From the NCBI GenBank assembly GCA_035310145.1, contig DATGEL010000103.1, forward strand, positions 1 to 64,000: a stretch of 64,000 nt of DNA. The letters run 5' to 3'. The stretch is from Dehalococcoidia bacterium. Its GTDB lineage: Bacteria; Chloroflexota; Dehalococcoidia; CAUJGQ01. Position numbers and translations under genes: made by a program. Below the pieces are notes generated by a model. The model was not told the DNA's origin. It saw only the letters and a list, made by a program, of their open reading frames with translations, and searched no databases. Of this stretch, positions 1 to 7,633 are shown piece after piece. Position 1 is the stretch's first letter; each line of letters opens with the position of its first letter.

Positions 1-129
1 CTGGTGGCGCCAGGAGTACCAGCTCTCGGGGAAGCCGTGGCAGAGCAGTACCAGCGGCCCGCGGCCCGCCTCCGCCAGGTGCATGCGGATGCCGTTCGTC
101 TCTACGAAGCGATGCGTGATCTCAGCCAT
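1..129 (-). CDS. Alpha/beta-hydrolase (epoxide-hydrolase type), N-terminal part, cut by window edge
   Basis: Only the first 43 codons lie in the window; the gene runs off the left edge. The peptide starts [13 protein letters not shown] and carries [11 protein letters not shown], the oxyanion-hole HGxP block typical of epoxide hydrolases and haloalkane dehalogenases of the alpha/beta-hydrolase fold. The ATG at 129 is preceded by AAGGAG at a wide spacing of about 12 bases, which supports this start. A possible -10 (TATATT on the minus strand, 193-198) lies upstream. The catalytic Asp/Ser and His are outside the window, so substrate class cannot be told. Confidence 0.75.
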   Translation of the reverse strand, partial: MAEITHRFVETNGIRMHLAEAGRGPLVLLCHGFPESWYSWRHQ

Positions 130-272
130 GAGCGGGTGTTGCTCCTTCAGCTAATCTGCACGGCCCTTCGGCCCCATCGACTGCTCGTCTCCAATATACG
201 GGGAAGGCCGATCGCGGGTCGGGCGACCGGGGGTCGGGTCAGTCAAACGCCCTGGATGGCGGCCGGCGCCGC

Positions 273-298
273 GCCGGGTGGTTCGCGAACCACCCGGC
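273..298. repeat. 26-bp perfect palindrome in the intergenic gap
   Basis: Two 13-base arms (GCCGGGTGGTTCG and its exact reverse complement) meet without a spacer. It lies between the end of the FAD monooxygenase gene (stop at 388) and the start of the hydrolase gene (129), both on the minus strand. There is no T-run beside it, so it may be an operator or a REP-like hairpin as easily as a terminator. Degenerate traces of the dispersed hairpin family follow at about 300-420. Confidence 0.6.
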
Positions 299-387
299 AA
301 GCCCTTGCCAACCCGACGCCGATGAGAACGCTCCAACCCGGAATCGTCGCTCGCTGTGACCAGTGCCGGGAGAGGGAGAGGCGCCCT

Positions 388-1623
388 TCAGCTAACCAGA
401 AGATGAGGGCCGCCCGCGCCCTGTGCACGAGCGATCATCCGGCCGATGTTCTCCGGGCCGAAGAACTCTTCGCCGCTGACGCTGCCGGAGAGGACGCCGA
501 AGAAGCGGTTCGTGTCCTCCTGGCTGCTGGAGACGGCGGCCAGCAGCATCAGCTGCTCGGGCTGCGGCGGCGCGAAGCTGGCGAGCTGGCAGGTCGTCTC
601 ATAGATCGCGGCCGTCGCGGCGTTGCGCTGCTGTTCGTAGCCGGCCAGCGCCTGCTCAAGCGGCTGGCGGCCCGCAAAGCCCGCGTCGATCGCCTCGGCC
701 AGCAGCTCGGCATCGCGGAAGGCATCGGTGATGCCCTGGCCCGTCACCGGATCCTTGTGGTAGCCGGCGTCGCCCACCAGCGCCCAGCCCGGGCCGAAGG
801 GCTTGCGGTAGAAGTTCGGCAGGTTGCTGGCGCCGATGAAGCGTTCCTCGCGGTGGCCGGCGGCAGCCTGCGCGGCCAGCTCCGGCGCCGTCTCCCGCAT
901 GCCGCGCATGAAGTTGCCCTCGATATCCTCGCGGAAGGTGGTGAAGGCGTCTTTCGGCAACTGCATCGCCAGGCAGGTGAGGCCGTCGTTGGTGGGGAAG
1001 CGGAAGACGTAGCGCTCGGCGCCGAAGATGATCGCCGCGCCCTCGTCGGGAATGCCGCTCCAGTAGCTGTAGTAGCCGCAGGTAGTGCCGGGGCGAACGT
1101 TGTACTCGGCCGGCTGCACGGCGGCGGCCACGCGCGAGTGCAGGCCGTCGGCGCCGATCACGATGCCCGCCGTCTCGTGCGCCGGGGCGCCGCTCGCGCG
1201 GTCGCGGCCCCCAATGCCGCTCACCGCCGCGCCCTCGAACAGGACCTCGTCCACTGCGAAGCCCTCGCGCAGCTCGGCGCCCGCGGTCACGGCGGCACGG
1301 ACGAGGATATCGTCCAGCACGGTGCGCCGCGGGCAGTAGGAGACGCCCGCGCCGTCCAGCGGCAGCGGCGTGCCGTCGAGCACGATCGGGCCGAAGGCGT
1401 TGCGCAGGCGCGAGATCGGCGGGCAGCCCGTCGCCGCCACCTGATCGAGCAGCCCCCAGCGGTTGAGCTGGGCCACACCGGGCTGGGTGAGGAAGTGCGT
1501 GGACATGATGTCGCTGGGGAAGGTGTCGCGGTCGAGCAGCAGGACGCGGTGGCCCTTGCGGGCGAGGAGCATGGCCGTGGGGGCGCCGGCGACGCGTGCG
1601 CCGACCACGATGGCGTCGTACAT
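388..1623 (-). CDS. FAD-dependent monooxygenase/oxidoreductase (group A, PHBH fold)
   Basis: A 411-aa flavoprotein. It has the N-terminal Rossmann dinucleotide motif VVGARVAGAPTA (residues 6-17), the DG motif in IGADGLHSR (157-164) and the second FAD motif GDAG (284-287, within ALVGDAGYHKDP), in the order seen in PHBH-type aromatic or polyketide hydroxylases and geranylgeranyl-reductase-like enzymes. The start at 1623 follows GGAGAACTCGGCA, a good ribosome binding site; a longer upstream reading has no support. It is transcribed from a strong promoter at 1751-1779. The last dozen residues (GAGGPHLLVS end) are encoded by the conserved tail of the dispersed hairpin repeat. Substrate unknown. 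Confidence 0.85.
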   Translation of the reverse strand: MYDAIVVGARVAGAPTAMLLARKGHRVLLLDRDTFPSDIMSTHFLTQPGVAQLNRWGLLDQVAATGCPPISRLRNAFGPIVLDGTPLPLDGAGVSYCPRRTVLDDILVRAAVTAGAELREGFAVDEVLFEGAAVSGIGGRDRASGAPAHETAGIVIGADGLHSRVAAAVQPAEYNVRPGTTCGYYSYWSGIPDEGAAIIFGAERYVFRFPTNDGLTCLAMQLPKDAFTTFREDIEGNFMRGMRETAPELAAQAAAGHREERFIGASNLPNFYRKPFGPGWALVGDAGYHKDPVTGQGITDAFRDAELLAEAIDAGFAGRQPLEQALAGYEQQRNAATAAIYETTCQLASFAPPQPEQLMLLAAVSSSQEDTNRFFGVLSGSVSGEEFFGPENIGRMIARAQGAGGPHLLVS

Positions 1624-1962
1624 TGCCGAGTTCTCCTGTGCGCTGCAAACGGTTCCCGTTGACCGCGCCGGCCAGGGGTGGCGCCGAGGGGTATCCGCGC
1701 GCCGGTGCGGCGGTGCACTGCGCCGGCGGCCGTGCGCGCCCACTCTCACAACAATAGTGAGCAGACACTACCTTGTCAAGCGTGGGCTGAGCCGCCCGGC
1801 GGCAGCCATCTTGCCGCGCGAGCGCTGTGGCGCTGTTGTTGCGTGCCTGCAACGCGCTTCGCTATGCTGATGCGGGCCGCGCCGCCGGCAACGATCCGCC
1901 GGCCGGCACATGCCGTGGCCCCCGCGGGAGTATGCTTCCGTGCAGTCGAAACCGGACGGGGT
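1624..1962. other. Divergent intergenic region between the FAD monooxygenase and murA
   Basis: About 340 bases with no convincing gene. The only clear signal is the minus-strand promoter and inverted repeat at 1745-1779. The reading frame of murA stays open upstream to 1678, but that stretch is arginine/alanine-rich non-coding-like translation and shows no MurA similarity. I see no clear promoter for murA itself. Confidence 0.6.
1745..1779 (-). promoter_or_regulatory. Promoter with overlapping inverted repeat upstream of the FAD monooxygenase
   Basis: Read on the minus strand, a perfect -35 TTGACA (1774-1779) and a -10 TATTGT (1751-1756) are separated by 17 bases. A 17-base inverted repeat, CTCAC-TATTGTT-GTGAG (1745-1761), straddles the -10, the classic position for a repressor operator. 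The predicted transcript starts near 1744 and would carry a leader of about 120 nt. No repressor gene is adjacent; the operator role is inference. Confidence 0.5.
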
Positions 1963-3243
1963 ATGAAACCTGCGGGCAACGAGAGCGACAACCGCCTACG
2001 GATCGAAGGCGGCCGCAGGCTCGAAGGAGCGGTGCGCGTCAGTGGGGCCAAGAACGCCTCGCTGCCGATGATGGCCGCGGCCCTGCTCTCCGCCGATGCA
2101 TGCACGCTGGAAAACGTGCCCGCGATCGACGACACCGTCGTCATGGCCATGATCCTGCGCCACCTCGGCGCCACGGTAGCGCGTGACCCCGAGCTGCCCG
2201 ATGTCTACCGGCTCAGCGGTCAGGGCGTGCGCAACACCACGGCGCCGAGCCGGCTGGTGACCTCGCTGCGGGCCAGCTTCCTGGTGATGGGCGCCCTGCT
2301 CGGCCGCTTCGGCGAGGCGGCCTGCGCGGCGCCCGGCGGTGACGTGATCGGCCAGCGCCCGCTCGATGTGCATCTCGCCGGCTTCGCCACGCTGGGCGCC
2401 CGCATCTCGCGCGAGGGCGACAAGTTCGTGGCGCGGGCGCCGGCGCTGCGCGGGGCGCGCGTCTTCATGGACTACCCCAGCGTGCTGGGCACGGAGAACA
2501 TCCTGCTGGCCGCTGTGCTGGCGCGCGGGCACACGCGCATCGTCAACGCCGCCGCCGAGCCGGAGATCGTCTCGCTGGCCGAGATGCTGAACAAGATGGG
2601 GGCGCGCATCGAGGGCGCCGGCTCGCACACGATCGAGGTCGAGGGCGTGGAGGCGCTGGGCGGCACGCATCACCGCGTCATCCCCGACCGCATCGAGGCG
2701 GGCACCTTCGCACTGGCCGCGGCGCTGACTCAGGGCGACGTGGCGATCGAGGATGCCGTGCCCTGCCACCTGGAGGCGCTGACCAGCAAGCTGTGCGAGA
2801 TGGGCGTGCACGTCGAGGAGCAGGCGTGCGGCCTGCGTGTGGCGCACTGCGGCCGCCTGAAGGCGACGCACGTGCAGGCCGTGCCCTATCCCGGCCTGGC
2901 AACCGACCTGCAGGCGCCGCTCGCCGTGCTGCTCACGCAGGCGGAAGGGGTGAGCTTCGTGCACGAGCGCGTCTACGACAACCGCTTTCTCTACCTGGGC
3001 GAGCTGCGCAAGTTCGGCGCCGAGCTGGTGCAGGCCGGCACCACGGCCGTGATCAGCGGGCCGTCGCCGCTGGTCGGCGCCTCGGTGCGGGCGCTGGACG
3101 TGCGCGCCGGCGCGGCGCTGGTGCTCGCCGGCCTGGCCGCGCAGGGCGAGACGGAGATCAGCGATGTCTTTCACCTGGACCGCGGCTACGAAAACTTCGA
3201 CGGGAAACTGACGAACCTCGGCGCCAACGTTCAGCGCGTCTGA
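1963..3243 (+). CDS. murA: UDP-N-acetylglucosamine 1-carboxyvinyltransferase (MurA)
   Basis: First committed step of peptidoglycan synthesis in the cytoplasm: transfers enolpyruvate from PEP to UDP-GlcNAc. At 426 aa it has the usual MurA length. SGAKNA (residues 27-32) supplies the conserved Lys/Asn pair (K30, N31). The active-site loop reads [13 protein letters not shown], so the residue matching E. coli Cys115 is Asp127. Asp here is known from mycobacteria and chlamydiae and gives intrinsic fosfomycin resistance. The ATG at 1963 follows a GGACGGGG stretch and fits family N-termini. The mreB-like gene follows 63 bases later on the same strand, a plausible cell-wall transcription unit. Confidence 0.95.
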   Translation: MKPAGNESDNRLRIEGGRRLEGAVRVSGAKNASLPMMAAALLSADACTLENVPAIDDTVVMAMILRHLGATVARDPELPDVYRLSGQGVRNTTAPSRLVTSLRASFLVMGALLGRFGEAACAAPGGDVIGQRPLDVHLAGFATLGARISREGDKFVARAPALRGARVFMDYPSVLGTENILLAAVLARGHTRIVNAAAEPEIVSLAEMLNKMGARIEGAGSHTIEVEGVEALGGTHHRVIPDRIEAGTFALAAALTQGDVAIEDAVPCHLEALTSKLCEMGVHVEEQACGLRVAHCGRLKATHVQAVPYPGLATDLQAPLAVLLTQAEGVSFVHERVYDNRFLYLGELRKFGAELVQAGTTAVISGPSPLVGASVRALDVRAGAALVLAGLAAQGETEISDVFHLDRGYENFDGKLTNLGANVQRV

Positions 3244-3306
3244 CGCGGCCGGCGGCGCCCTCCGGCGGCTGGGCCTTGCCCGCGTCGCATACGGCTCGGA
3301 GCGGGC

Positions 3307-4341
3307 ATGTTTGCAAAAAAAGTGGGCATCGACCTGGGCACGGCCAACGTGCTCGTCTACGTCAAGGGCCGCGGCATCGTCGTGGACGAGCCCGCGGTGG
3401 TGGCGCTCGGCGTGCGCGACAACAACCTCGTCGGCGTGGGCGAGGAGGCGCGCAGCATGCTGGGCCGCGTGCCCAACAGCATCTCCGTCGTGCGGCCGAT
3501 GCGCGACGGCGTGATCGCCGACTACCTGATCACCGAGGCGATGCTGCGCCACTACGTGCAGCAGGTGATGGGCAAGTTCAACTTCATCAAGCCGGAAGTG
3601 ATGATCTGCGTGCCCGCCGGCGTCACCAGCGTGGAGCAGCGCGCCGTGCGCGACGCCGCCGAGCAGGCCGGCGCCCGCCGCCCGGCGCACCTGATCCCCG
3701 AACCGCTGGCCGCGGCGATCGGCGCCCGCATCCCCGTCGGCTCGCCCAGCGGCCATATGGTCGTCAACATCGGCGCCGGGCGCACGGAGGCCGCGGTCGT
3801 CTCGATGTACGGCCTCGTCGTCACCGAGTCCGTGCGCTCGGCCGGCGACCGGCTGGACGACATGATCACCCAATACATCCGCCGCCGCCACAACGTGGTG
3901 CTGGGCGACCGCACGGCGGAAGAGGTGAAGATCGCCGTGGGCAGCGCCCTGCCGGTGGAGGAGGACCTCGCCTGCAGCGTGCGCGGCCGCGACCTGATCA
4001 CCGGCCTGCCCAAGACGATCACGATCACCTCGACCGAGATCACCGGCGCCATTCAAGAGGGACTGGCGCTCGTGGTGCAGTGCGTGCGCTCCGTGCTGGA
4101 ACGGACGCCGCCGGAGCTGGCGTCGGACGTGATCGACCACGGCATCGTGCTCACCGGCGGCGGCGCCCTGCTGCGCCACCTGGACGACCTGATCACGCAG
4201 GAAACCGGCGTGCCCTGCCTGGTGGCCGACGAGCCGATGCACTGCGTGGCGATCGGCGCCGGCATCGCGCTGGAATACTTCGAGCTGATCAAGCGCAACC
4301 TGCCGACGGAAGAAGAGGGCCTGCTGGGCTATTCGGCCTGA
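3307..4341 (+). CDS. mreB: MreB-like rod-shape actin homologue with altered phosphate-2 loop
   Basis: 344 aa, the normal MreB/Mbl length. Phosphate-1 motif GIDLGTAN (residues 7-14), [10 protein letters not shown] (131-140, carrying the conserved Glu132) and the adenosine loop [14 protein letters not shown] are intact. The phosphate-2 loop, normally DIGGGTTE, reads NIGAGRTE (154-161): the nucleotide-site Asp is Asn and Thr is Arg. No mreC, mreD or pbp2 follows, so this may be a solitary Mbl-like paralogue rather than the canonical mreBCD copy. Probably filament-forming at the membrane and guiding cell-wall synthesis with MurA upstream; its ATPase ability is doubtful. Confidence 0.88.
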   Translation: MFAKKVGIDLGTANVLVYVKGRGIVVDEPAVVALGVRDNNLVGVGEEARSMLGRVPNSISVVRPMRDGVIADYLITEAMLRHYVQQVMGKFNFIKPEVMICVPAGVTSVEQRAVRDAAEQAGARRPAHLIPEPLAAAIGARIPVGSPSGHMVVNIGAGRTEAAVVSMYGLVVTESVRSAGDRLDDMITQYIRRRHNVVLGDRTAEEVKIAVGSALPVEEDLACSVRGRDLITGLPKTITITSTEITGAIQEGLALVVQCVRSVLERTPPELASDVIDHGIVLTGGGALLRHLDDLITQETGVPCLVADEPMHCVAIGAGIALEYFELIKRNLPTEEEGLLGYSA

Positions 4342-4368
4342 GCGCGGGACGCCTCGCAAAGTCATGTG

Positions 4369-4560
4369 TTATACGGGCGGGCAGTTGGCCCAACCGATGA
4401 GGCGCTGTAGCACCCAAATCCCGCTGGCGATGATGCCAACGGCAGCTACGGCGAAGCCTCGCCACGACGTGCCTAACACATATTTGCAGTTACGTGCGCC
4501 GTGACGATGAGCCACCGATGTACATGTTGGGCAGACGCGAGCGGAAGGGGTGCTGGGCAT
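4369..4560 (-). CDS. Possible small zinc-ribbon membrane protein
   Basis: A 63-aa frame starting MPSTPSARVCPTC. It has CPTC followed by GARNC, resembling the CPxC...GARFC half of zinc-ribbon domains although the final cysteine of the second pair is missing. A hydrophobic segment (GFAVAAVGIIASGIWVLQRL) follows. Its ATG (4560) overlaps the ATG of the divergent Imm5-like gene (4559). No good ribosome binding site is visible. It lies in the decayed accessory stretch and may be a remnant. Confidence 0.3.
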   Translation of the reverse strand: MPSTPSARVCPTCTSVAHRHGARNCKYVLGTSWRGFAVAAVGIIASGIWVLQRLIGWANCPPV

Positions 4561-5113
4561 GATCCTCCCGAAAGACCGCGACCCTCGTTTCGTGACGATC
4601 CGCCGTGGTGGGATCCTCACCGACTCGGATCACCAGCTCCTCGCCCTGTGGGCGGCAGCGTGCGCGGAGCACGTCCTTGACCTCTTCGCGTCGGCGAAGC
4701 CTTCGGACCCGCGACCGCGTCAGGCGATCGCGCGGGCCCGCGCCTGGGCGCGTGGCGAGGTCACGATGACCCAGGCTCGCACGGCGGCCGGCCATGCCAT
4801 GGCCGCGGCCAGAGACCTGCGTGGGGCAGCACGGCATGCCGCGTACGCTGCCGGCCAGGCCGCGGCCGTCGCACACGTCGCCGCGCACGAGCTCGGTGCG
4901 GCGGCCTATGCGATCAAGGCCGCACGTGCGGCCGCGCTGGAAGGAGAGGGCGAGAGCGCAGGGCGTCTCGAGTGCCGGTGGCAGCGCGACCAGCTCCCAG
5001 AGGCGATTCGCGAGCTCGTACTCGACGACCAGCGGTTGCGGAACGACCTCTGCTGGTCGGTGTTCGGCGAACTGACTTTGGACAGCGTCCTCGGGACGGC
5101 GACGCCGGAGTAG
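4559..5113 (+). CDS. Imm5-like putative immunity protein
   Basis: 184 aa. The N-terminal part, around DHQLLALWAAACAEHVLDLF and DPRPRQAIARARAWARGE, matches the pattern I know for the Imm-5-like putative immunity family: an alanine-rich all-helical protein with RPRxAIExARAWARGE. The middle is rich in Ala-containing helices. The ATG at 4559 is preceded by GGAAGGGG at good distance; a GTG at 4550 is an alternative. No toxin or secretion gene is adjacent. Its 3' end abuts the transposase remnant, so it was probably acquired with mobile DNA. The family call is from memory; a physiological role is not known. Confidence 0.5.
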   Translation: MILPKDRDPRFVTIRRGGILTDSDHQLLALWAAACAEHVLDLFASAKPSDPRPRQAIARARAWARGEVTMTQARTAAGHAMAAARDLRGAARHAAYAAGQAAAVAHVAAHELGAAAYAIKAARAAALEGEGESAGRLECRWQRDQLPEAIRELVLDDQRLRNDLCWSVFGELTLDSVLGTATPE

Positions 5114-5530
5114 CCGTTCGGCCGGCACGAGGAGCGCGAGCTGCCGCTCGTCCGAGTTCGGCATCCACGGCCATAAGCGCGGTTGCCGCGCGTGATAGCG
5201 GGCCGGCAGCAGCCGCGACTCCGTCACCGCCGTGAGCTCGCCTCGCCGGTTCATCTTCACCGCATAGTACGCCAGGGGCTCGGCCTGCGCCTCGACCGTC
5301 AGCGTCTCCTCTGACAGCCACACCAGCGCCGTCACCTGCGCGAGCGCCTGATCGCCGTACATCCGCCAGCGCCGGAAGCGCACGTAGCCGGACCGGTCCA
5401 GCCGCCGTTTCTAGCGCAGCGGCGCGAAGAGCCGTGCGGGCTCCTCGGGCTCATGCGGCGTGCCGATGACCCAGCTCAGCACTCCAGCCGGCGCCCGCCG
5501 TCCCTCCTTCCTGTGCTGATGGGCCCAGTG
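5114..5530 (-). pseudogene. Remnant of an integrase/transposase C-terminal region with in-frame stop
   Basis: Minus-strand translation gives HWAHQHRKEGRRAPAGVLSW then ARLFAPLR, a TAG stop at 5413-5411, and continues in the same frame with KRRLDRSGYVRFRRWRMYG, then VWLSEETLTV and EPLAYYAV. This resembles the C-terminal domain of DDE integrases (IS481/Mu-like). Similarity begins abruptly near 5530 and fades near 5110; no catalytic DDE core or terminal inverted repeats are visible. A truncated, stop-interrupted copy is the best reading; family assignment is from memory. Confidence 0.5.
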
Positions 5531-5591
5531 CTCCTCGCCAGGAGACCCGGCCGCTGTCGCCAACACCGCGGCAACGCTGAATACGACCGAA

Positions 5592-6062
5592 GTGCAGTCG
5601 CTAGGCAGCGCAGTACGCTTCGCCAGTGCCAGTCCGACACCAAAGACCAAATCCATCGCAATGCAGTTTGGCGGCACGTTTCAGGGCAAAGGCAGCTGCG
5701 ACCGGAACCTGGCAGACCACCCAGAAGTCGCCACGCTCGCCGCCGCTGCCCTGCCGGCACTGGTGGCTCATGGACTACCAACGGTGATTGCTGCACCGCT
5801 CGCCGCGACGCCTGGAACGTTGCCAACGCCTGCTGCCAGTCCTATCGCGAATCGACCGGAGGGACTCGCCCAGTATCTCGTCAAGTCGGCTGCCTTCCGC
5901 TCGAATGTCGTCTATATCCTCACCTGCGTGCCTGACCCGACGACCCGCAAGCCCAATGCCGCCGGCGGCTCTGAATACCAGAGCAACGTGTGTGCCATCT
6001 CCGCGACCACAGCAGCCGGTACCGTCCTCTTTTCACAGGTCCTGTCTCCTACAAGCCAATGA
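5592..6062 (+). CDS. Unrecognised hypothetical protein
   Basis: A frame open from about 5518 with a GTG at 5592 (156 aa). The sequence is Ala/Pro/Thr-rich with four cysteines, and I recognise no family. Base composition is lower in GC than neighbouring genes. Its TGA overlaps the ATG of the next small frame (ATGA at 6059-6062), the arrangement expected for coupled translation and the main reason to list it. It could equally be non-coding DNA in an insertion scar. Confidence 0.22.
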   Translation: MQSLGSAVRFASASPTPKTKSIAMQFGGTFQGKGSCDRNLADHPEVATLAAAALPALVAHGLPTVIAAPLAATPGTLPTPAASPIANRPEGLAQYLVKSAAFRSNVVYILTCVPDPTTRKPNAAGGSEYQSNVCAISATTAAGTVLFSQVLSPTSQ

Positions 6063-6175
6063 AACTGACCACCAAACTCGGTGCTCTCGTTCTCGCCTGC
6101 TCAGCTACCGTCCTCACGGTCGCGATGACGGCCGCGCATTTGGTACCCGAGTACCAAAGGCAACAATACAGTTAG
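6059..6175 (+). CDS. Short secreted-peptide-like ORF, perhaps a truncated gene
   Basis: 38 aa starting MKLTTKLGALVLACSATVLT, with a basic start and hydrophobic core like a signal peptide, then a stop after a few more residues. It overlaps the preceding frame by four bases. It looks like the surviving 5' end of a gene for an exported protein cut by rearrangement; no continuation is found in other frames downstream. Confidence 0.25.
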   Translation: MKLTTKLGALVLACSATVLTVAMTAAHLVPEYQRQQYS

Positions 6176-6345
6176 CATCCGCGACTTTCGTCCACCATCA
6201 GCGGTGGTAGTGAATATGGTGCCATTTCTGACGCACGAGGACGACCACGCTACGTCGCTGGAAGCCGGTGTACATGACTAGAACATTAGTGCGATTCCAC
6301 GCCTGATTGTGGCCCTTGGAAGACCCTGCTGGACGGTATTTCGAG

Positions 6346-6391
6346 GTCTTCTAAACCGTTGGTCGCAGGTTCGAGTCCCGCCGGGGGTACC
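6346..6391 (+). tRNA. 3' fragment of a tRNA-Arg(TCT) gene
   Basis: The run contains an anticodon loop CTTCTAA (anticodon TCT), the variable region GGTCGC, a T-arm with GGTTCGAGTCC and an acceptor 3' strand GGGGGTACC. The preceding bases do not supply a matching 5' acceptor strand or D-arm, and the T-stem has an A-C mismatch, so it is a partial, decayed copy. Such 3' fragments are the footprint left when elements integrate at tRNA 3' ends. The intact tRNA gene is not in this window. Confidence 0.6.
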
Positions 6392-6397
6392 GCTTGG

Positions 6398-7633
6398 CTA
6401 TCTGCTTCCTATGCCCAGGTGCGTGCGCGCGAACGCCTCGAACAGCGTGTCGAACTGCAGGCTGATGTGCGTACGCAGCGTCGCCATGTCGCGGAAGCAG
6501 CGCTCCAGCACCGTGCCCGGCCGCGCCGCGGACGAGCCCGCCGTGTGCAGCAGCAGATCCACCGCCTCGCCCGCCAGCCGCGTGCACTGCTGCTCGACCA
6601 GCACGATGCCCTGGCTACGCTCCAGCGAGAACGGCGCCTCCTCCTCCACCGCCTGCCGGCAAAACGCCATGTACTCCTGCGTGCAGCCGAGCAGCGCGGC
6701 GCGGGCCGTGTTGAGCAGGGCCTGCGCCTGCCCGAAGTGCCGCTGGAACTCCGCGCTCTCCGCGCGTCGCACCGGCGAGGGGCCGCGCGTGGTGCGCTCG
6801 CGCAGCAACCATTCGTAGCTGTCCAGGGCGCAGAGGCCGGTGCCGATCGCTACCGCCGCGATCTCGGCCATCAGCACGTTGCCGCTGGGGCTGGCGTAGA
6901 GCGGGTTGTCATGGATGCGCACGGCGGACCGTGGCGCCTCGGCGGTGGGCAGCGCCCGCTCCGACCGCGCCGTGCGGTAGAGCGGGATCACCCGGTCCGT
7001 CACCACCACGCGGTGCGAGCCGGTGCCGCGCATGCCCAGCATCTCCCAGTTCTCGACGATCGTGAAGTCCTCGCGGTCGATCAGCGCGCTCAGCGTCTCC
7101 GGCGGAGCGGCGGCATCGGCGCCGCGTCGGGCGACAGTGGCCATAAAGTGCGTGGCTACGTCGCAGCCGGTGGCGTAATCCCAGGCGCCGTTGATGCGCA
7201 GCCCGCCTTCCGCCGGCTCGGCGCTGCCCGGCGAGCCGACGAACGGCGCGCGGAAATCGCCGTCGTCGCCATAGGCTTCGATCTGCGCCTGCTCCGGGAA
7301 CTTCGCCAAAACGTGCGGATGTCCGGCCGTAAACGCCAGCACCCAGCCGCTCGACGGGCAGCCGCGCGTGATCTCGATCATCGTCTCGGCGAAGACCGGC
7401 AGCGCAAACTCGTAGCCGCCGAAGCGCCGCGGCTGCAGCGTGCGGTAGAAGCCGCCCTCCACGAAGGCGCGATGCGTTTCCGGCAGAATGCGCCCCGCCG
7501 CCTCGCACGCGGCCTGCTGCGCCCGCAGCATGGGCCGCAGCGATACGGCGCGGGCGATCAGCTGCCGCGGTGTGAGCCCCGGCTCCGGCGGCGAAATCGC
7601 GCAGGCAGGCTGCCCGCCCGCCTCACGCGCCAT
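6398..7633 (-). CDS. Group-D flavin monooxygenase, acyl-CoA dehydrogenase fold (HsaA/HpaB type)
   Basis: 411 aa with the acyl-CoA dehydrogenase fold. GGLRINGAWDYATGCDVATHF, MLGMRGTGSHRVVV and the C-terminal FRDMATLRTHISLQFD are characteristic of FMNH2- or FADH2-dependent hydroxylases such as HsaA rather than true acyl-CoA dehydrogenases; the catalytic Glu motif of the latter is absent. Likely hydroxylates an aromatic or cyclic substrate with flavin supplied by a separate reductase, which is not seen nearby. Its start overlaps the end of the LLM oxidoreductase gene by 11 bases, so the two are co-transcribed and probably act on one substrate. Confidence 0.8.
   Translation of the reverse strand: MAREAGGQPACAISPPEPGLTPRQLIARAVSLRPMLRAQQAACEAAGRILPETHRAFVEGGFYRTLQPRRFGGYEFALPVFAETMIEITRGCPSSGWVLAFTAGHPHVLAKFPEQAQIEAYGDDGDFRAPFVGSPGSAEPAEGGLRINGAWDYATGCDVATHFMATVARRGADAAAPPETLSALIDREDFTIVENWEMLGMRGTGSHRVVVTDRVIPLYRTARSERALPTAEAPRSAVRIHDNPLYASPSGNVLMAEIAAVAIGTGLCALDSYEWLLRERTTRGPSPVRRAESAEFQRHFGQAQALLNTARAALLGCTQEYMAFCRQAVEEEAPFSLERSQGIVLVEQQCTRLAGEAVDLLLHTAGSSAARPGTVLERCFRDMATLRTHISLQFDTLFEAFARTHLGIGSR

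Noticed and set aside
4-1662. Long open frame on the plus strand opposite the FAD monooxygenase
   Set aside because: Low-information Ala/Arg translation; the minus strand carries a clear flavoprotein with promoter and ribosome binding site.
1996-4365. Long open frame on the minus strand opposite murA and mreB (789 codons)
   Set aside because: Its translation is His/Gly/Arg/Ala-rich with no recognisable motif, as expected for an antisense frame in very GC-rich DNA; murA and mreB on the plus strand explain the region fully.
5114-5530. Intact insertion sequence
   Set aside because: No terminal inverted repeats, no DDE core and an in-frame stop; only a fragment can be supported.
6316-6391. Complete tRNA-Arg gene
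   Set aside because: The 5' acceptor strand and D-arm cannot be paired with the 3' half; only the anticodon loop onward looks like tRNA.
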